Source: Myxococcales bacterium
GTDB lineage: Bacteria > Myxococcota_A > Bradymonadia > UBA7976 > UBA1532
Assembly: GCA_009692505.1 (NCBI GenBank)
Contig: SHZC01000018.1
Coordinates: 1-41,112 of the forward strand
Direction of reading: 5' to 3'
DNA length: 41,112 bases
In this document: positions 1 through 9,400 of the stretch, piece after piece
Position numbering within the stretch: position 1 is the stretch's first letter
Layout of the letters: each line of letters starts with the position of its first letter
The notes under the pieces: generated by a model
What the model saw: only the letters and a program-made list of their open reading frames with translations
What the model was told of the DNA's origin: nothing
Databases searched by the model: none
Translations under genes and position numbers: made by a program

Positions 1-1935
1 CCAGGTCAGAGCGCCGTTGAGGAAGATGCGGACCTTCGCGATGGACTCGCCGAAGTCGGTGCCGTTCACGAGTTCGCGGCTGCTGTAGTAGTGGATCCCG
101 ACGCGATAGGGTCCGCCGAGGACAACCGTCGACTCGGGCGTCGCGAGGTTCGCGTTCTCGGGGCCGCCGCCGCTGATGTCGTCGATGTCGATGATCGGGT
201 CGTCGGACGGGTCCTCGAGCGTGCCCCAGTCGGGGTTCGGGTTGCCGAAGTAGCAGTCGTAGGGTTCGTTGAACCAGTCTTGGGCGTACGGGTGAAGGAG
301 GTGCAAATCGACGTCCGTGCCTTCGCGGTCGGTCTCGTCGGGATCGTTCGGCGTGCTCCAGACGAGCTGGATGTGAATCGCCTCGTCGGGCTTCGCGATG
401 ATGGTCACCGTCGCCGACGTCTCGCAGTCCTGGGAGGACAGCCCGAGGTTGTCCCGCACGCGCAGCTCGGCGGTGTAGGTGCCGGCCAGATCCACCCAGA
501 ACACCGCGATGGGCGTCGAGGAAATGTCGGGGGAGATGCCACCCGCCGGATCGGCCGGGTTCAGGAAGCTCTCACCGACGGCCGAGACCGAACCCACAGG
601 GCGGTCGGTGATGACCCAATCATAGGTCGCCGGGCGGTTGTTGGGCCCGTCCGGATCGACGGAGGCCGAGCCGTCGAAGACCACCGTGTCGAGCGGATGT
701 ACGAAGTGCTCTTCCGGCGTCGCACGGGCCTGTGGGCAGGCGTTGAGGACGCCACGGCCCAAGAGGCTGATGGTCTTGATGGGCTCGATGGGATCGTTCG
801 TATGCACGAGCAGCTTGCTGTTGTAGACACGCTCCTCGCGAGGGCTGAACTCGATGTGGAAAGCCCGGCTGGCCTGTGCGGCGCCGACCTGCGGCGGCAT
901 GATCGTGGGGAACTCCGGGAACGCGAGGTTCAAGCTCTCGGTGTCAATGCCGAACGAAGGATCGCCGTCCGGCGCGAGCTCGATCTGGCTGATCTCAAGC
1001 TGGCCGCCCCCGCAGGAGAAGAGCGTCAGGAGGCGGGAGTCGGTCCGGTTGACGAGCGAAGCCGGGAACTCAAGCGCGCCGGGCACGACCTTGAGGCAGG
1101 GCGTCGCGCCGTTTGCCCGCAGGTTGACGCGCACGTCCGGGCGGGACATGTCCGAGCTCAAGATGCTGAGCTGCGCCTCGTCGGGCCCCTCGGTCTGGGG
1201 ATTGTAAGTGACGGTGACCGTGAAGCTCTGGTCCGGCGCAAGCCCGGGCTGACCATCTCCGTCCGGGTCGCCGAGGACCATCTCGTTGCGGCGGGGGTCC
1301 TGGCCGTTGATGAGCGGCAGGAACTCCTGCGAGCCGTTCAGCCCGATCTTGAGAATGTCGAGGTTGAGCTGCCCGATGTTCTGGACGGTGACGTCGAGGG
1401 TCTTGCCCTCGCCCGCCGAGACGCGCTCGAAGTCCAGCGAGGTGGGGTTCACCTGAATCTCGGCCGCGCCACCGGCCGGCAAGATCGGCACGCTGACGAT
1501 GCGCTCATCGCTGTCGTTCGAGCTGATGCGAATCGCCGCCGGATCAAAAGAGTCATCCGAGGGGGAGTAGTTCACGATGACGAACTTCGACGAGGCGCCA
1601 TCGATCGTCCACGGCTTGGGGAAGGTGTTTGTCCCCGCCTGGTCAATCCCGAGGCGCTGCTGCCCGTCCGCCGTGTCGGCGAAGAAGAGCTGGTAGTCCG
1701 CCGAGCCCTGAAGCTCGAGGCCGATCCCGTCGATGATCAGCCGGCCTGCGCCCTCGTTGCGGATCTCGACGACCTTGTCGGCCGACTGCCCGATCGCGAG
1801 CTTGGCGAAGACGACGCGCTCAGGGTCGACGAAGATTTCGGGAGGCTGCGCGCCGCCGATGCCTTCGCCGCAGGCCGAACCCAAAACGGCCGCCAAGGCT
1901 GAAAATCCCAAGTAGGACCATCGATCCAAACGCAT
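1..1935 (-). CDS. Large lipoprotein with choice-of-anchor D-like and PKD-like domains (3' end cut by window)
   Basis: The minus-strand frame is open from an ATG at 1935 to the window edge (645 codons, no stop), so the C-terminus is missing. GAGGAG lies 6 nt upstream of the ATG. The first 22 residues form a signal peptide ending in a lipobox-like LGSAC (Cys22), so the protein is probably a lipoprotein. Residues about 35-380 hold repeated Ig-like units with phrases such as IRNEGAG, VQNIGQLNLDI and ISSNDSDE, typical of choice-of-anchor D (ASPM/SPD-2/Hydin-like) domains. A PKD-like stretch follows (VVFDGSASVDPDG, then AGTYTAELRVRDNLG). The end of the visible part carries GTDVDLHLLHP, typical of secreted beta-sandwich domains. 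The role is unknown; a cell-surface or adhesive function is only inferred. A 603-codon opposite-strand frame here is a high-GC shadow. Confidence 0.85.
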   Translation of the reverse strand, partial: MRLDRWSYLGFSALAAVLGSACGEGIGGAQPPEIFVDPERVVFAKLAIGQSADKVVEIRNEGAGRLIIDGIGLELQGSADYQLFFADTADGQQRLGIDQAGTNTFPKPWTIDGASSKFVIVNYSPSDDSFDPAAIRISSNDSDERIVSVPILPAGGAAEIQVNPTSLDFERVSAGEGKTLDVTVQNIGQLNLDILKIGLNGSQEFLPLINGQDPRRNEMVLGDPDGDGQPGLAPDQSFTVTVTYNPQTEGPDEAQLSILSSDMSRPDVRVNLRANGATPCLKVVPGALEFPASLVNRTDSRLLTLFSCGGGQLEISQIELAPDGDPSFGIDTESLNLAFPEFPTIMPPQVGAAQASRAFHIEFSPREERVYNSKLLVHTNDPIEPIKTISLLGRGVLNACPQARATPEEHFVHPLDTVVFDGSASVDPDGPNNRPATYDWVITDRPVGSVSAVGESFLNPADPAGGISPDISSTPIAVFWVDLAGTYTAELRVRDNLGLSSQDCETSATVTIIAKPDEAIHIQLVWSTPNDPDETDREGTDVDLHLLHPYAQDWFNEPYDCYFGNPNPDWGTLEDPSDDPIIDIDDISGGGPENANLATPESTVVLGGPYRVGIHYYSSRELVNGTDFGESIAKVRIFLNGALTW

Positions 1936-1949
1936 ATTGTTCTCCTCGC

Positions 1950-1956
1950 GGGGGGG
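1950..1956. repeat. G7 (C7 on the minus strand) homopolymer
   Basis: Seven G on the plus strand. Read on the minus strand it is a C7 run 2 nt upstream of the GAGGAG ribosome-binding site of the divergent lipoprotein gene, so it lies in that gene's untranslated leader. Confidence 0.85.
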
Positions 1957-2160
1957 TCGAGACTCCGCGTATCGCGGCGTACGGTGGCGCAAAATCACTC
2001 GCCGTTACAAGCCCCCGCGGCGCAGAAATTTCCGCGTCGGTAAAGAGCCGCAGGAGCGCAGAATCCAAGGCCCAAGAGTCAGCCGGACTCGAGAGTGTCA
2101 CAGGGACGGCGAGGTTTCGGCGACTGGGTCGGGGCAGGTGCAGATTTCTTCACTCGGGAA

Positions 2161-2170
2161 GGGGGGGGGG
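2161..2170. repeat. G10 homopolymer
   Basis: Ten consecutive G in the divergent spacer, about 40 bp upstream of the -35-like box of the VWA gene. Tracts of this length tend to slip during replication. Together with nearby shorter G runs it could also form a G-quadruplex. Confidence 0.9.
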
Positions 2171-2210
2171 ACGCGAAACAATGCCCGCTCGTCTTGGTCC
2201 CCGCCGAACG

Positions 2211-2239
2211 TTGACACTGGGGGGGGGGCGTGCTAGCAA
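2211..2239 (+). promoter_or_regulatory. Candidate sigma70-type promoter with a G10 tract in its spacer
   Basis: A perfect TTGACA (2211-2216) is followed by a 17-bp spacer and an extended -10-like element, TGC-TAGCAA (TG at 2231-2232, hexamer 2234-2239). The hexamer itself matches TATAAT only weakly (3 of 6), but the TG extension and exact spacing help. Ten of the 17 spacer bases are a single G run (2219-2228). The predicted transcript would start about 70 nt before the ATG of the VWA lipoprotein gene. Confidence 0.45.
2219..2228. repeat. G10 homopolymer between -35 and -10 boxes
   Basis: Ten consecutive G placed inside the spacer of the candidate promoter at 2211-2239. This is the arrangement seen in phase-variable promoters, where tract length sets promoter strength. 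Confidence 0.9.
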
Positions 2240-2316
2240 CCCGCGTTCAATTTTGCCTCAAATCCGCCTTGGACGCGGGTTCTCGGCACCTGAGACTGAG
2301 TGGAAGGTGTGACTGA

Positions 2317-3633
2317 ATGAGTGTTGCGCGCTGTCGAAGGGGCCTTCTTGCGAGTGTTTCGTTGGGGTTTTTTGCGTGGGGCTGCGACTCCAGCGTCTTC
2401 CTCGACACGTCGCGACCGAGCTTTAGTAAGGTCGTCGTGGCGGGTGCCTGCGCCGAGCCCGGCGTGGACAATCTCTCCATTGTTAACCTCTCCGTCCTGA
2501 TCTTGGGCAGCGGCCGTGTTGGACCGGAAGGCGTCTTGCCTGACCAGCGCCTCGCGGGTCGGCAGGACACCATTGGGAACATCCTGGTGGCCAATAACTT
2601 CTCCTTCGCGCTGCCGGAGGTCGAGAGCCTGCCGGACGTCGAAGGCGCGACGCGTGGCTTCGCCCAACTCGACGGGGAAGCCGGCCAGGGCACTGCTCCT
2701 CAGGCCGTCGACTTGCAGGCCCGCTCCGTTCGCTTCGAGTTCAACGGAGGCGAGGAGCGTCGGAACGAAGAGCGGCTCGTCGTGCTCCTGCTCGACAACT
2801 CAGGGAGCCTCGAGGGGCTTGATGTCCGCACGGGCGAGGCCAATCGCGCCTTGGCGTCGGACCCGGATGATCGCCACATCACGTTCTTTCGGAGCTTGAT
2901 CGAGAGCCCCCGGTTCCCCGGCAAGTCTTGGTTCTCGCTCGTCAGCTTCCAGCAGAGCTTGGTCAAGATCTCTCCCGAGTTCTCGTCGCCGACGATGAAC
3001 AAGGACGTGATCAGCAATAAGGATACGCTCGACCCCGAGCACGAGGATGGCCTCGGCGCAGTCGAGAAAGACCAGAGCGGCCAGACGCCCCTCGCGCGCG
3101 GCCTCATCGAGTCGTACCTCGAGATCGTGAACGCCGGCAGCACTTCGGACCTCAACCCCATCGTCGTCTTGTTCACCGATGGCGTCGAAGAAGGGGACTC
3201 TTCCTCGCAGACGCTCGAGGAGGCCAAGCAGCTGTACGTCAACCACGCTGCGGGTCCCGTGCCCATCATCATCCTGCACCTCAACCCGCCGGCGACCGTC
3301 CCGGACAGCTGGCAGCGCGGCCGGAGCAAAGAGTTCTACGACCTCGCCTGCGCGACGGGTGGCGAGTACATCTTCATCGAGCGGGCCGAGGAATTCCAGA
3401 ACATCACGGAGCTTGAGGCGATTGTCCGCAACCGCGTCGTCGGCTCGTGGAAGGTCGAAGTGACTACGACGTTGGACAACGACGCGAAGTTCCCTCCGGC
3501 CAATCCATTCCTGATCTCCACGGAGCTACAGCTCGATCTGAACGGAGTGACGAGGTCGACGGGGCTCTATCTCAGCCGGGATCCATCCGGTGATTCCATC
3601 CGCGACAGCCGCCTCTGGCTTTACAAGAATTGA
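2317..3633 (+). CDS. VWA-domain lipoprotein
   Basis: 438 aa. The signal peptide ends at Cys23 (FFAWGC), so a lipoprotein is likely although the lipobox is not canonical. The C-terminal two thirds is a von Willebrand factor A domain with a complete MIDAS: DNSGS at residues 160-164, the Thr of GQTPLARGL at 257, and TDG at 287-289. VWA domains with intact MIDAS bind a divalent metal and usually mediate protein-protein contacts. The ATG at 2317 has a weak AAGGTG upstream. The gene lies 22 bp before the OMP gene and may be the first gene of the envelope cluster, but VWA lipoproteins are not a recognised Glt component, so membership is uncertain. Its promoter contains a G10 tract. Confidence 0.88.
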   Translation: MSVARCRRGLLASVSLGFFAWGCDSSVFLDTSRPSFSKVVVAGACAEPGVDNLSIVNLSVLILGSGRVGPEGVLPDQRLAGRQDTIGNILVANNFSFALPEVESLPDVEGATRGFAQLDGEAGQGTAPQAVDLQARSVRFEFNGGEERRNEERLVVLLLDNSGSLEGLDVRTGEANRALASDPDDRHITFFRSLIESPRFPGKSWFSLVSFQQSLVKISPEFSSPTMNKDVISNKDTLDPEHEDGLGAVEKDQSGQTPLARGLIESYLEIVNAGSTSDLNPIVVLFTDGVEEGDSSSQTLEEAKQLYVNHAAGPVPIIILHLNPPATVPDSWQRGRSKEFYDLACATGGEYIFIERAEEFQNITELEAIVRNRVVGSWKVEVTTTLDNDAKFPPANPFLISTELQLDLNGVTRSTGLYLSRDPSGDSIRDSRLWLYKN

Positions 3634-3655
3634 CTCTGGGGAGCGCGAGAAAAAA

Positions 3656-4450
3656 ATGAAGAAGGATCTGCTCGTTTTCTCGACCTTGTGCGCGCTGGCC
3701 AGCGTGGGCCCGGCGTTCGCCCAGGAGTCGCCAGCGACGCCCGAAGCGCCGCCACCTGCCGCGGTCGAGGCGCCGGTTGCCGAGGCGGCCCCTGCGGGTG
3801 CTGATGTGAGCGACTCATCGGCGACCGCCGCCGAGAAGCAGCTCGAAGAAGACCTCAATCTCTTTTGGGGCAAGCGACGCGAGGTGTCCGTCGTTCAGAA
3901 GCGGCTCGTCGAGAAGGACGGGCGGCTCGAGCTGACCGCGGCGTTCTCAACGATTCCCAACGACGACTTCATCCTGTACTGGCCCATCGGGCTGCGGGCC
4001 GGATACCACTTCGCGGAGGCCTTCGCGGTCGAGGCGTCGTTTCAGTATGCCCTCCAGCAGCCGACGGATCTGACCAAGTTCCTCGAGACGGACCCGTCCA
4101 TCGAGTTGAATCAGGCCGAGATCCGCGAGAAGATCGACATGTTCTACGACCTCGCGCTCCTGTGGTCGCCAATCTACGGCAAGATCAGCGTGCTCGGGCA
4201 GAAGTTGACCCACTTCGAGACGTACGTCGGGCTCGGTGCCGGCATCTTCCACACGACGACGAAGCGCGCCGATAACCCCAACCCGCAGGCCGAGATCAAG
4301 CCGGCCGGCTCGGCGATTGTTGGATTCCGATGGTTACTCACGGACCATTTGGACATCCGCACGGATTACCGCCATCACTTTTACCAGAAGTTCGGCGGCG
4401 GCGTTTCAAAGCCTGCTGAGGTCTCCCTCGGCATCGGCCTGTTGATTTGA
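3656..4450 (+). CDS. Outer-membrane beta-barrel protein, OMP_myx_plus type (GltA/GltB-like)
   Basis: 264 aa from the ATG at 3656; the open frame extends upstream into the previous gene, but the signal peptide begins here (residues 1-22, cleavage after AFA). An Ala/Pro-rich linker follows (about 23-60), then a barrel domain. The start of that domain (NLFWGKRREVSVVQKRL, then GRLELTAAF, a YHFAEAFAVE box) matches the outer-membrane beta-barrel family typical of myxobacteria. The end (DIRTDYRHHFYQ, then VSLGIGLLI) has the alternating aromatic and hydrophobic pattern of terminal beta strands. It is followed after 23 bp by the first TPR gene. OMPs of this size accompany TPR proteins in Glt/Nfs loci, which suggests the outer-membrane part of a trans-envelope complex. 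Pore function is inferred. Confidence 0.82.
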   Translation: MKKDLLVFSTLCALASVGPAFAQESPATPEAPPPAAVEAPVAEAAPAGADVSDSSATAAEKQLEEDLNLFWGKRREVSVVQKRLVEKDGRLELTAAFSTIPNDDFILYWPIGLRAGYHFAEAFAVEASFQYALQQPTDLTKFLETDPSIELNQAEIREKIDMFYDLALLWSPIYGKISVLGQKLTHFETYVGLGAGIFHTTTKRADNPNPQAEIKPAGSAIVGFRWLLTDHLDIRTDYRHHFYQKFGGGVSKPAEVSLGIGLLI

Positions 4451-4473
4451 CGCGGCAGACGGAGGATACGCGA

Positions 4474-6432
4474 ATGCGACGAGGCGACGAAACCGGGCGG
4501 CGAAGCCGTCTGAGATCGGCGGCGCTCTCCTTCGGTCTGACCTTCTTCGCGGCTTCCGCGGCAGAGGCGATCACCGTCGAGAACGTCATCCAGATGCACA
4601 AGTCCGGGTTGCCTGGGGCGGTCATTCTTCAGACCATCCAGAGCACGCAATCCAAGTTCAACCTCACCGTCGCCGATCTCAAGGCGATGGAGGCGGCGGG
4701 CGTCAGCAAGGACGTCGTCGAGGCCATGATGAAGGCCGGCGCGAGTGCCGCGCCTGCACCTGAGCCAGCGCCCGAGCCAGCGCCCGAACCCGCCCCAGGC
4801 CCCGAGCCGACCGATGACCTTCAGCGGGTCCGTGACGCGGAGGACAAGGACAAGGCGCAGATCGAAGAAGACGACCGAATCCGCGAGGCCGCGCGAAGGG
4901 CTGCGGAGCTTGAGCGCCAGAAGATGGCCGCCGAGGAGCAGCGTCGCGTGGCGCAAGCCCTCGAGAAGGCGAGAGACGCCTTAGACGACGGCGATCACTA
5001 CGTCGCGGCGCGGATGTTCGACGAGTTCATCCAGAAGAGTGACCCGGCCAAGCCGAGCGTCGCTGCGGCCCGACTCGGCCTCGCCGACTCCCTGTACGCC
5101 CTGAAGATGTACGGGAACGCGGCGGCCATGTACCACGAGATCCTCGGGGCTGGCCCGGAGAACGAGTCCTTCGTTCCGGCCTTCCTTGGCCTGCGTCGGT
5201 GCAGCCAGCAGATCGCGTACAACCAGGTCACGCTTGAGCAGCTCACGAACTACTTCGTCGGCAACGCCAAGCCCGAGTTCCAGGACAGCTACAACTACTT
5301 CCTGGGCAAGTTCTTCTTCGACTACAACCGGTACGAAGACGCTCGGAAGTACCTCGGGCTCGTCACGGACAAGGCTGGGGACTATGCCGGCGCCCAGTAC
5401 CTCCTCGGGCTGATGCTGGTGCAGGAGGCCGGCGAGCAGGACAACGACGATCGCTCACAGAAGCTCATCGCCGCGAGCCCATTCTTCCAGAAGTCCGTCC
5501 AGGCCGCGGAGGCCCAAGAGAACCTCAGGATCGCGCACCTCTCGTACCTCGCGCTCGCCCGGATCGCCTACACCGTCGGCTTGTACGACGTGGCGATCTT
5601 TTACCATCGCAAAGTCCCCACGGAATCGACCAACTACGTCAACTCGCTTTACGAGCAGGGCTGGTCCTACTTCCTGAAGGGCGACGTTCGGCGCGGCATG
5701 GGGATCTTCCACACGCTAGATGGACCGGACTGGGAGAACTACTTCCTTCCGGACGCGCACCTGCTCGAGGCCGCAGTGTTCATGAACACCTGCAACTTCG
5801 GGTTCGCTCACGACGCGGTCAAGCGCATCGAGGGCAAGTACCTCGCGCTCAAGCAGCCCCTCCAGACCTACTTGGCCGAGTACGTCACCCCCGACTCCTT
5901 GTATCGCGCGTTCGTTCTCGGGCAGACCCGCAATGGCATTGACGTGCCGCGGCTTTTGCGGATGGCGGTCCTCTCGGAGCCGGAGTTCCATGAGCTCTAC
6001 GGCACGGTCCGAAACCGGCGTCGCGAGGTCGCCACTCTTCAGGCCCACGCCGTCGACTTTGGGGCCGAGCTATCCAATCGCCTGCTGTCGTCCGTCGAGC
6101 AGCAACTCAAAGATACGCAGCTCGAGATGGGCATCAAGATCAGCCAGCTGCTCCAGAAGCTCGACGCCGAAATGACCGAGCTTGAGATCAAGGTTTCGGA
6201 GATCCGGATCGAGATTGACGAGCAGGAGGGCGAGGAGCTCTCAAAGGCCATCGAGGCCTCCTATCGCGAGGGCGATGCAACGGCGGCAGCGGCCGACGCC
6301 CAGCGTTCAGCCTCGATCCTCGTCGGGGACAAGTACCTGACGTGGCCCTTCGAGGGTGAGTACTGGACCGACGAAGTGAACGCCTATCGGAGCAACCTCA
6401 CTGAGGTTTGCAAGGGAGCGGCTCAAAAATGA
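4474..6432 (+). CDS. Secreted TPR protein, GltC-like
   Basis: 652 aa from the ATG at 4474, preceded by GGAGG; an in-frame TTG at 4447 lies inside the previous gene. A basic N-terminus and hydrophobic stretch form a signal peptide, with likely cleavage after AAEA (residue 32). Residues 33-90 form a short helical unit ending DLKAMEAAGVSKDVVEAMM. A Pro-Glu-Ala repeat follows (about 98-112), then a charged coiled-coil segment (about 118-165), then TPR-like repeats to about residue 480. The last 170 residues are again coiled coil. It overlaps the next gene by 4 bp (ATGA), so the two are translationally coupled. It is probably periplasmic. The GltC comparison rests on size, architecture and neighbours, not on an alignment. 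Confidence 0.8.
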   Translation: MRRGDETGRRSRLRSAALSFGLTFFAASAAEAITVENVIQMHKSGLPGAVILQTIQSTQSKFNLTVADLKAMEAAGVSKDVVEAMMKAGASAAPAPEPAPEPAPEPAPGPEPTDDLQRVRDAEDKDKAQIEEDDRIREAARRAAELERQKMAAEEQRRVAQALEKARDALDDGDHYVAARMFDEFIQKSDPAKPSVAAARLGLADSLYALKMYGNAAAMYHEILGAGPENESFVPAFLGLRRCSQQIAYNQVTLEQLTNYFVGNAKPEFQDSYNYFLGKFFFDYNRYEDARKYLGLVTDKAGDYAGAQYLLGLMLVQEAGEQDNDDRSQKLIAASPFFQKSVQAAEAQENLRIAHLSYLALARIAYTVGLYDVAIFYHRKVPTESTNYVNSLYEQGWSYFLKGDVRRGMGIFHTLDGPDWENYFLPDAHLLEAAVFMNTCNFGFAHDAVKRIEGKYLALKQPLQTYLAEYVTPDSLYRAFVLGQTRNGIDVPRLLRMAVLSEPEFHELYGTVRNRRREVATLQAHAVDFGAELSNRLLSSVEQQLKDTQLEMGIKISQLLQKLDAEMTELEIKVSEIRIEIDEQEGEELSKAIEASYREGDATAAAADAQRSASILVGDKYLTWPFEGEYWTDEVNAYRSNLTEVCKGAAQK

Positions 6433-9400
6433 AGCGGTGTTTGACGCGGCTTTTTCTCTGTTCCCTGTTCTTCACAGCCGCAGCCCCGATCGGCTTCGCC
6501 CAGAAGAAGGCCGATGCGGCGCCGGACGCGCTGCTCACCGCAGAGCCCGCGGCGAAGAACGTCATTCGTCCTGAGGACCAGAAGGGCGCGCTCGGCTCGC
6601 CTGAAGACAGCGAACGTGAGAAATTTCGCGAGGGGACCGAAGCCAAGCTCTCCGAAGTTCGGCGGCGCGCCATCAAGGAGATGCGCGAGATCCTCCGGAA
6701 GGACCCCTTGTACAAGAACAAGGCGGATCTTCTGTTCCGGATCGCCGAGAAGGAGTGGGACGAGGCCAAGTACCAGTACTTCCTCGCCCGCAAGGACTAC
6801 GACAAGCAGTTTCAGGCGTACTCCGACGGTGGCCTGAAGAAGAAGCCGGAAGAGCCGGTCGCGAACTACAGCAAGGCCCTTGACGAGTACAAGGAGTTGC
6901 TCAAGCAGTTCCCGAACTACAGCCGCATCGACGAGGTCATGTACTACCTCGGCCGCGGCCTCATCTCCGCCGACAACAAGAAGGCCGGCGCCAGCTACAT
7001 GCTGCGCCTGACTAAGGACTACCCGAAGTCGAAGTACGTCACCGATGCGTACCTCGCCGTGGCCGAATACTACTTCGACCAGGATCTCTTGTTCGCCGCC
7101 AAGACCAACTACATGAAGGTCCTGGAGAACAAAGCGAGCTCACAGTACCCATACGCGCTCTACAAGCTCGGTTATGTGCACTACAACCTCAAAGAGTACC
7201 CGAACGGCATCAAGGCGTTTCACAACGTCGTTGACCTCCAAAAGGGCGCCGACAAGCGCAAGGTCTACTTCACTCAGCAGGCGTATCAGGCGCTCGTGCT
7301 GTGTTATGCCGAGCTTGAGGATGGCTGGAAGGACGCCCGCGACTACTACAAGAAGCAGGGTGGCCGGGTCCTTGAGATTGAGTACTTGGAGAAGATCGCG
7401 GGCATCTACAATAAGCAGGACAAGACCGATGACGAGATCAACGTCTTCGAGTACCTGATCGGGGCCGACAAGCAGGCGAAGACGCTGCCGGGTTATGCCG
7501 AGCGGATCACGGTCGCCTACAAGAAGCTCGAGAACGTCGACGCCAAGACCGCCGAGATCGAGAAGACCGACGGCATCATCAATCGGTTCATCGCTGACTT
7601 CGACGCCAAGGGAACCTGGGCTGTGACGAATAAGGGCGACGAAGAGGCGATGACCCGCTCGTACCAGTACCGCGAGGAACAGCTCGACTGGCTCATCTCC
7701 TGGTACCACACGCACGCGCAGCAGAACGAGGACAACGTCTCGAAGGCCGACCGCTTCTACAAGAAGGCCGCAGAGAACTACGAGCGTTACCTGGCCTGGT
7801 TCCCCGAGTCGAAGGACCTGTACGAGAAGGAGTTCTTCCTCGCCGAGATCTACTACTTCCAGACGAAGCAGTGGGACAAGGCCGCCGCCCACTACGCCAG
7901 CGTTGTCAGCCGCGATGCCAAGGGCAAGTACTCCGTCGAGTCGGCCTACGCCGTCATCCTCTGCATGGAGGAGAAGATGTTCGACGCGGGCGTGGCGAAG
8001 CGCCCGGAGACCAAGCCGACCAAGAAGAAGCAGGACGCGAAGGACAAGGGCAAGATGGAGGTCGGGGCCGAGATTGAGTACGTCAAGAAGGATCCGAACG
8101 ACAAGTTCGAGCCCATCTCCCTGACGCCGCTTCACGGCACCGAGGAGGCGTTCGTCAAGGCCTGTGAGACCTACGTCACCCAGTACCCCAAGGACAAAGA
8201 GGTCCCGTTCGTCAGCTTCCGGGCCGCCGAGATCTACATTAACAAGGGCCACTACTCCGAGGGCATCAAGCGCCTCGAGGTGATCATGGAGCATCACACG
8301 GCCCACAAGTACGCTGGTCACGCCGCGGCGACGCTGTTCGACTCCAACTACCGTCTGCGTCGCTGGGACCAGATGGAGCGGTGGGGCCGGTACATGATGG
8401 AGAAGAAGAACTACGAGGTGCTCAGCAAGAAGCAACTCGAAGAGGTCATCGCGATCTCCATCAATGAGTACGCGACCGAGCTGTCGAAGAAGGGCGAGAA
8501 CGACAAGGCCGCCGAGCAGATGCTGCGGTTCATCAAGGAGTTCCCGAACCACGATAAGGCACCCATCGCCCTGTTCAACGCCGCCGCGATCACCGAGCGC
8601 GCCGAGCGAACCGAGAATGCGATCGAGCTCTACGAGACCCTGATCAAGAAGTACCCGAAGGCGCCGCAGTCGACTGAGGCCCACTTCGTCCTCGGTGCCT
8701 TGTACGAGAGCCAGACGGACTTCGAGAAGGCCGCGACGTACTTCGAGAAGATGGCGTCGTTCCCCGACGTGCCTCAGATGGCCGACGCGCTCTACAACGC
8801 GGGTGCCATCCGGGCCGCGCTTGAGCAGAACGACAAGGCGATCGAGATCCTGAACACCTATACGAAGAAGTTCCCCGAGCGTCCCGACACGGGGGACGTG
8901 ATCTTGAAGATCGCCGATCTCTACGAGAAGCAGGGCAACTGGAAGAAGGCGCTCGAGACCTACGACGCATACATCAAGAAGTTTCAGAAGACGCAAGCTG
9001 ATCTGACGGTCAAGGCCGCGCTGGCTCGGGGGCTGGCGGTCCAGAAGCAGGGCGGCAAGTCCGCTCGCCGTGACTCCATCGTCGAATTCGAGCGCACGCT
9101 CGCGATCTTCAAGAGGCTCCCAGCGGAGGCGCAGGCCAAGAAAGAGGTCGGTCGCCAGGCCGCGCGAGCGAAGTTCGAGATCGCCGAATACGCCTACCTT
9201 GACTACGAGGTCGTCAGGGTCTCGTTCCCGGACAACGTCCTCAAGAAGACCCTCGTCAAGAAGGCCGAGTTGCTCACCATCGTCGAGAAGCTGGACTTCG
9301 AGGTGCTGGATTTCAAAGCGCATGACGTGAACGCGGGCGCGCTGTACCGGCTCGGCGAGATCTATTACCTCTTTGCCAAGAGCCTCTTCGACCTCCCGAT

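Larger units (their letters stand above)
1936..2316. other. Divergent intergenic region with G homopolymers
   Basis: This 381-bp spacer separates two divergent lipoprotein genes and should hold both promoters. It contains a G7 tract (1950-1956) and two G10 tracts (2161-2170 and 2219-2228). I see no gene: the open frames through it lack ribosome-binding sites and coding-like composition. A convincing promoter is visible only for the plus-strand gene. Confidence 0.7.

Noticed and set aside
91-1902. 603-codon plus-strand open frame
   Set aside because: Shadow of the minus-strand lipoprotein gene, which has a signal peptide, ribosome-binding site and recognisable repeat domains.
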